Source: Streptomyces anandii JCM 4720 (GTDB lineage: Bacteria; Actinomycetota; Actinomycetes; Streptomycetales; Streptomycetaceae). Taken from it: 33,698 nt of DNA. The notes under the pieces were generated by a model. The model was not told where the DNA came from and ran no database searches. It saw nothing but the letters and a program-made list of their open reading frames with translations. The stretch covers positions 83,054-116,751 of the forward strand of contig NZ_BMVJ01000004.1 in assembly GCF_014650655.1 (NCBI RefSeq), given 5' to 3'. Made by a program: the position numbers and the translations under genes. How positions within the stretch are numbered: position 1 is the first letter of the stretch; every line of letters starts with the position of its first letter. Below, piece by piece: positions 32,518 to 33,698 of the stretch.

Positions 32518-33213
32518 ATGACTCGATTCGTGTTGGTGGCAGGCGCGTGGCTGGGCGGTTGGGCGTGGGACGAGGTGGCTTCGGCATTGCGTGAGGCCGG
32601 GCACGAGGCGGACGCCGTGACGCTGTCCGGCCTCGCCGAGCGGAAGGACGCACCGGCAGGGCTGCACACGCACGTCCAGGACGTCGTGGACCATGTCGAG
32701 CGGCTCGATCTGCGGGACGTCGTCCTGGTCGGCCACAGCTACTCCGGCGTGCCGGTCGGCCAGGCCGCCGAGCGGATCGGCGGCCGGCTGCGGCGCGTGG
32801 TGTTCGTCGACGCGAACGTCCCGGTGGACGGGGAGTCGTTCCTCGACGGCTTCCCCAGCGACCACATCCGGGAGGCGCTCGCCGCGTCCGGCGGAGCCTG
32901 GCCGCCCCTGCCGCCCGGCGCCTACGCCGGCCAGGGCCTGAGCGACGCGCAGATCGACCGTATCGTCACCGAGGGCACACCCCACCCGGGCGCCACCCTC
33001 ACCGAGCCCGCCGCCCTCGGCCGCCCCCTGGGCGAGCTGCCGGCGACCTACGTCAAATGCCTGCTGGACGGCCGCGAGCCGGCCCCGGCCGTGGCCGCAC
33101 TGCTCAAGAGCGACCGCTGGCATCTTGCCGAGATGAACACCGGCCACTGGCCGATGTTCTCCCAGCCGCGCGAGTTGGCCCGCCTCCTCGACGAAGCGGC
33201 TCGCCAAGCCTGA
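32518..33213 (+). CDS. Alpha/beta hydrolase
   Basis: A 231-residue alpha/beta hydrolase of the small esterase/hydroxynitrile-lyase-like type. The oxyanion region is VLVAGAWLGGWAWDEV at the N-terminus. The nucleophile elbow is GHSYSG with Ser near residue 77. The catalytic His is in NTGHWPMFS near the C-terminus, and an Asp in the expected strand supplies the acid. Substrate unknown. The ATG at 32518 has no ribosome-binding site close by; TACGTT sits 7 nt upstream and could be a -10 box for a leaderless message, though its -35 is poor. An upstream in-frame start would lie in non-conserved sequence. Confidence 0.88.
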   Translation: MTRFVLVAGAWLGGWAWDEVASALREAGHEADAVTLSGLAERKDAPAGLHTHVQDVVDHVERLDLRDVVLVGHSYSGVPVGQAAERIGGRLRRVVFVDANVPVDGESFLDGFPSDHIREALAASGGAWPPLPPGAYAGQGLSDAQIDRIVTEGTPHPGATLTEPAALGRPLGELPATYVKCLLDGREPAPAVAALLKSDRWHLAEMNTGHWPMFSQPRELARLLDEAARQA

Positions 33214-33275
33214 CCTACCCGCCGGTATGGTCGGGGTCCGCAAGGCGTGGCCGGTGAGGAGAGGCGGGTGCACGG

Positions 33276-33698
33276 GTGGGGAAGCACTGGGGTGACTTTC
33301 AGTACGAGATCTATCTGAACGGGATGACGGGGGCCGTGCCCCGGCTGCCCACGGATCTCACGCGGCTGGAGGCGCTGGTCGAGCAGCGGCTCGGCCCGGG
33401 GCCGGTGGGCTATGTGGCGGGCAGCGCCGGCAACGGCGGTACGGCACTGGCGAACCGGGCCGCGCTCGACCGGCGCCGGATCGTCCCGCGCATGCTGCGG
33501 GACGTGCACGAGCGCGACCTGTCGGTCGAGGTGCTGGGCCGCGCCCTGCCCGCCCCGCTCGCGCTCGCGCCCGTCGGGGTGCTGTCGATCATGCACCCGG
33601 ACGCCGAGTGCGCGGCCGCCCGGGCCGCCGCCGCCCAGGGGGTGCCGTACATCCTGTCGTCGGCGTCCAGCACGCCCATGGAGCAGGTCGCGGAGGCG
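33276..33698 (+). CDS. Lactate 2-monooxygenase-like FMN-dependent alpha-hydroxyacid oxidase (partial)
   Basis: The first 141 residues of an FMN-dependent alpha-hydroxy-acid dehydrogenase-family enzyme, cut by the window end. GDFQYEIYLNGM, GYVAGSAGNGGT, IVPRMLRDV, LPAPLALAPVG and YILSSASST follow the order seen in lactate 2-monooxygenase-like proteins; the AP(V/I)G strand and SSAS are FMN-site segments. The active-site His/Arg region lies beyond the window. GTG 33276 is used because an in-frame TGA lies at 33255 and AGGAGAGG precedes it. It follows the hydrolase by 62 bp on the same strand. Confidence 0.88.
   Translation, partial: MGKHWGDFQYEIYLNGMTGAVPRLPTDLTRLEALVEQRLGPGPVGYVAGSAGNGGTALANRAALDRRRIVPRMLRDVHERDLSVEVLGRALPAPLALAPVGVLSIMHPDAECAAARAAAAQGVPYILSSASSTPMEQVAEA

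Overview
The window is high-GC actinobacterial DNA, almost certainly from a Streptomyces chromosome. Codon third positions are mostly G or C, many genes start with GTG, and coding blocks are joined by ATGA/GTGA overlaps. The gene families are typical of the genus: SpoIIE/GAF phosphatases, a Streptomyces subtilisin inhibitor (SSI), a streptogrisin-like protease, DUF6479, and sigma-B-type promoters. No rRNA, tRNA, transposase, CRISPR array or phage gene was seen.

Positions 1-7390 hold an operon for a molybdenum hydroxylase of the CO dehydrogenase/xanthine dehydrogenase family. It begins inside the window edge with the tail of a preceding gene, probably the [2Fe-2S] subunit. It then runs through the molybdopterin subunit, FAD subunit, MoxR-type AAA+ ATPase, VWA (CoxE-like) protein, XdhC/CoxF-like maturation factor and a CoxG-like membrane-anchored SRPBCC protein. 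The large subunit carries AYRGAGR where true CO dehydrogenases have AYxCSFR, so the substrate is unknown.

Positions 7391-14744 are transport and small regulation. They hold a DHA2-type MFS exporter and a phosphoesterase (both minus strand), a MarR regulator with a 30-bp palindrome on its apparently leaderless promoter, a co-directional MFS exporter and isochorismatase-type hydrolase, a very short minus-strand gene, another MFS protein, and two small minus-strand proteins (one DUF6479). Positions 14857-19591 hold two divergent multidomain GAF/PAS/SpoIIE phosphatases, one with an added anti-sigma-type HATPase domain. They are followed by strong convergent terminators and a secreted S1 protease with a repetitive tail.

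Positions 21884-28130 are the most distinctive part: a 71-residue double-glycine precursor peptide, an HlyD-type membrane fusion protein, a C39-peptidase ABC transporter and a second large ABC transporter. This is the architecture of NHLP/NHLM bacteriocin export systems. No modifying enzyme lies nearby, and the peptide has no Cys, no Lys/Arg/His and no aromatic residue. A 15-bp hairpin separates the precursor from the export genes.

Positions 28178-31482 form a probable stress island: Ppx/GppA phosphatase, small acidic protein, haem-oxygenase-like iron protein, HemK-like methyltransferase and CDGSH protein. Three of its genes have a GGGTAC element 9-10 nt before the start codon, matching or nearly matching the sigma-B-type promoter pattern, and DUF6479 has the same. 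Three hairpins end the block, facing a minus-strand SSI-family inhibitor with P1 Lys. The window closes with a comparatively AT-rich intergenic stretch, an alpha/beta hydrolase and the start of a lactate 2-monooxygenase-like gene cut by the window end.
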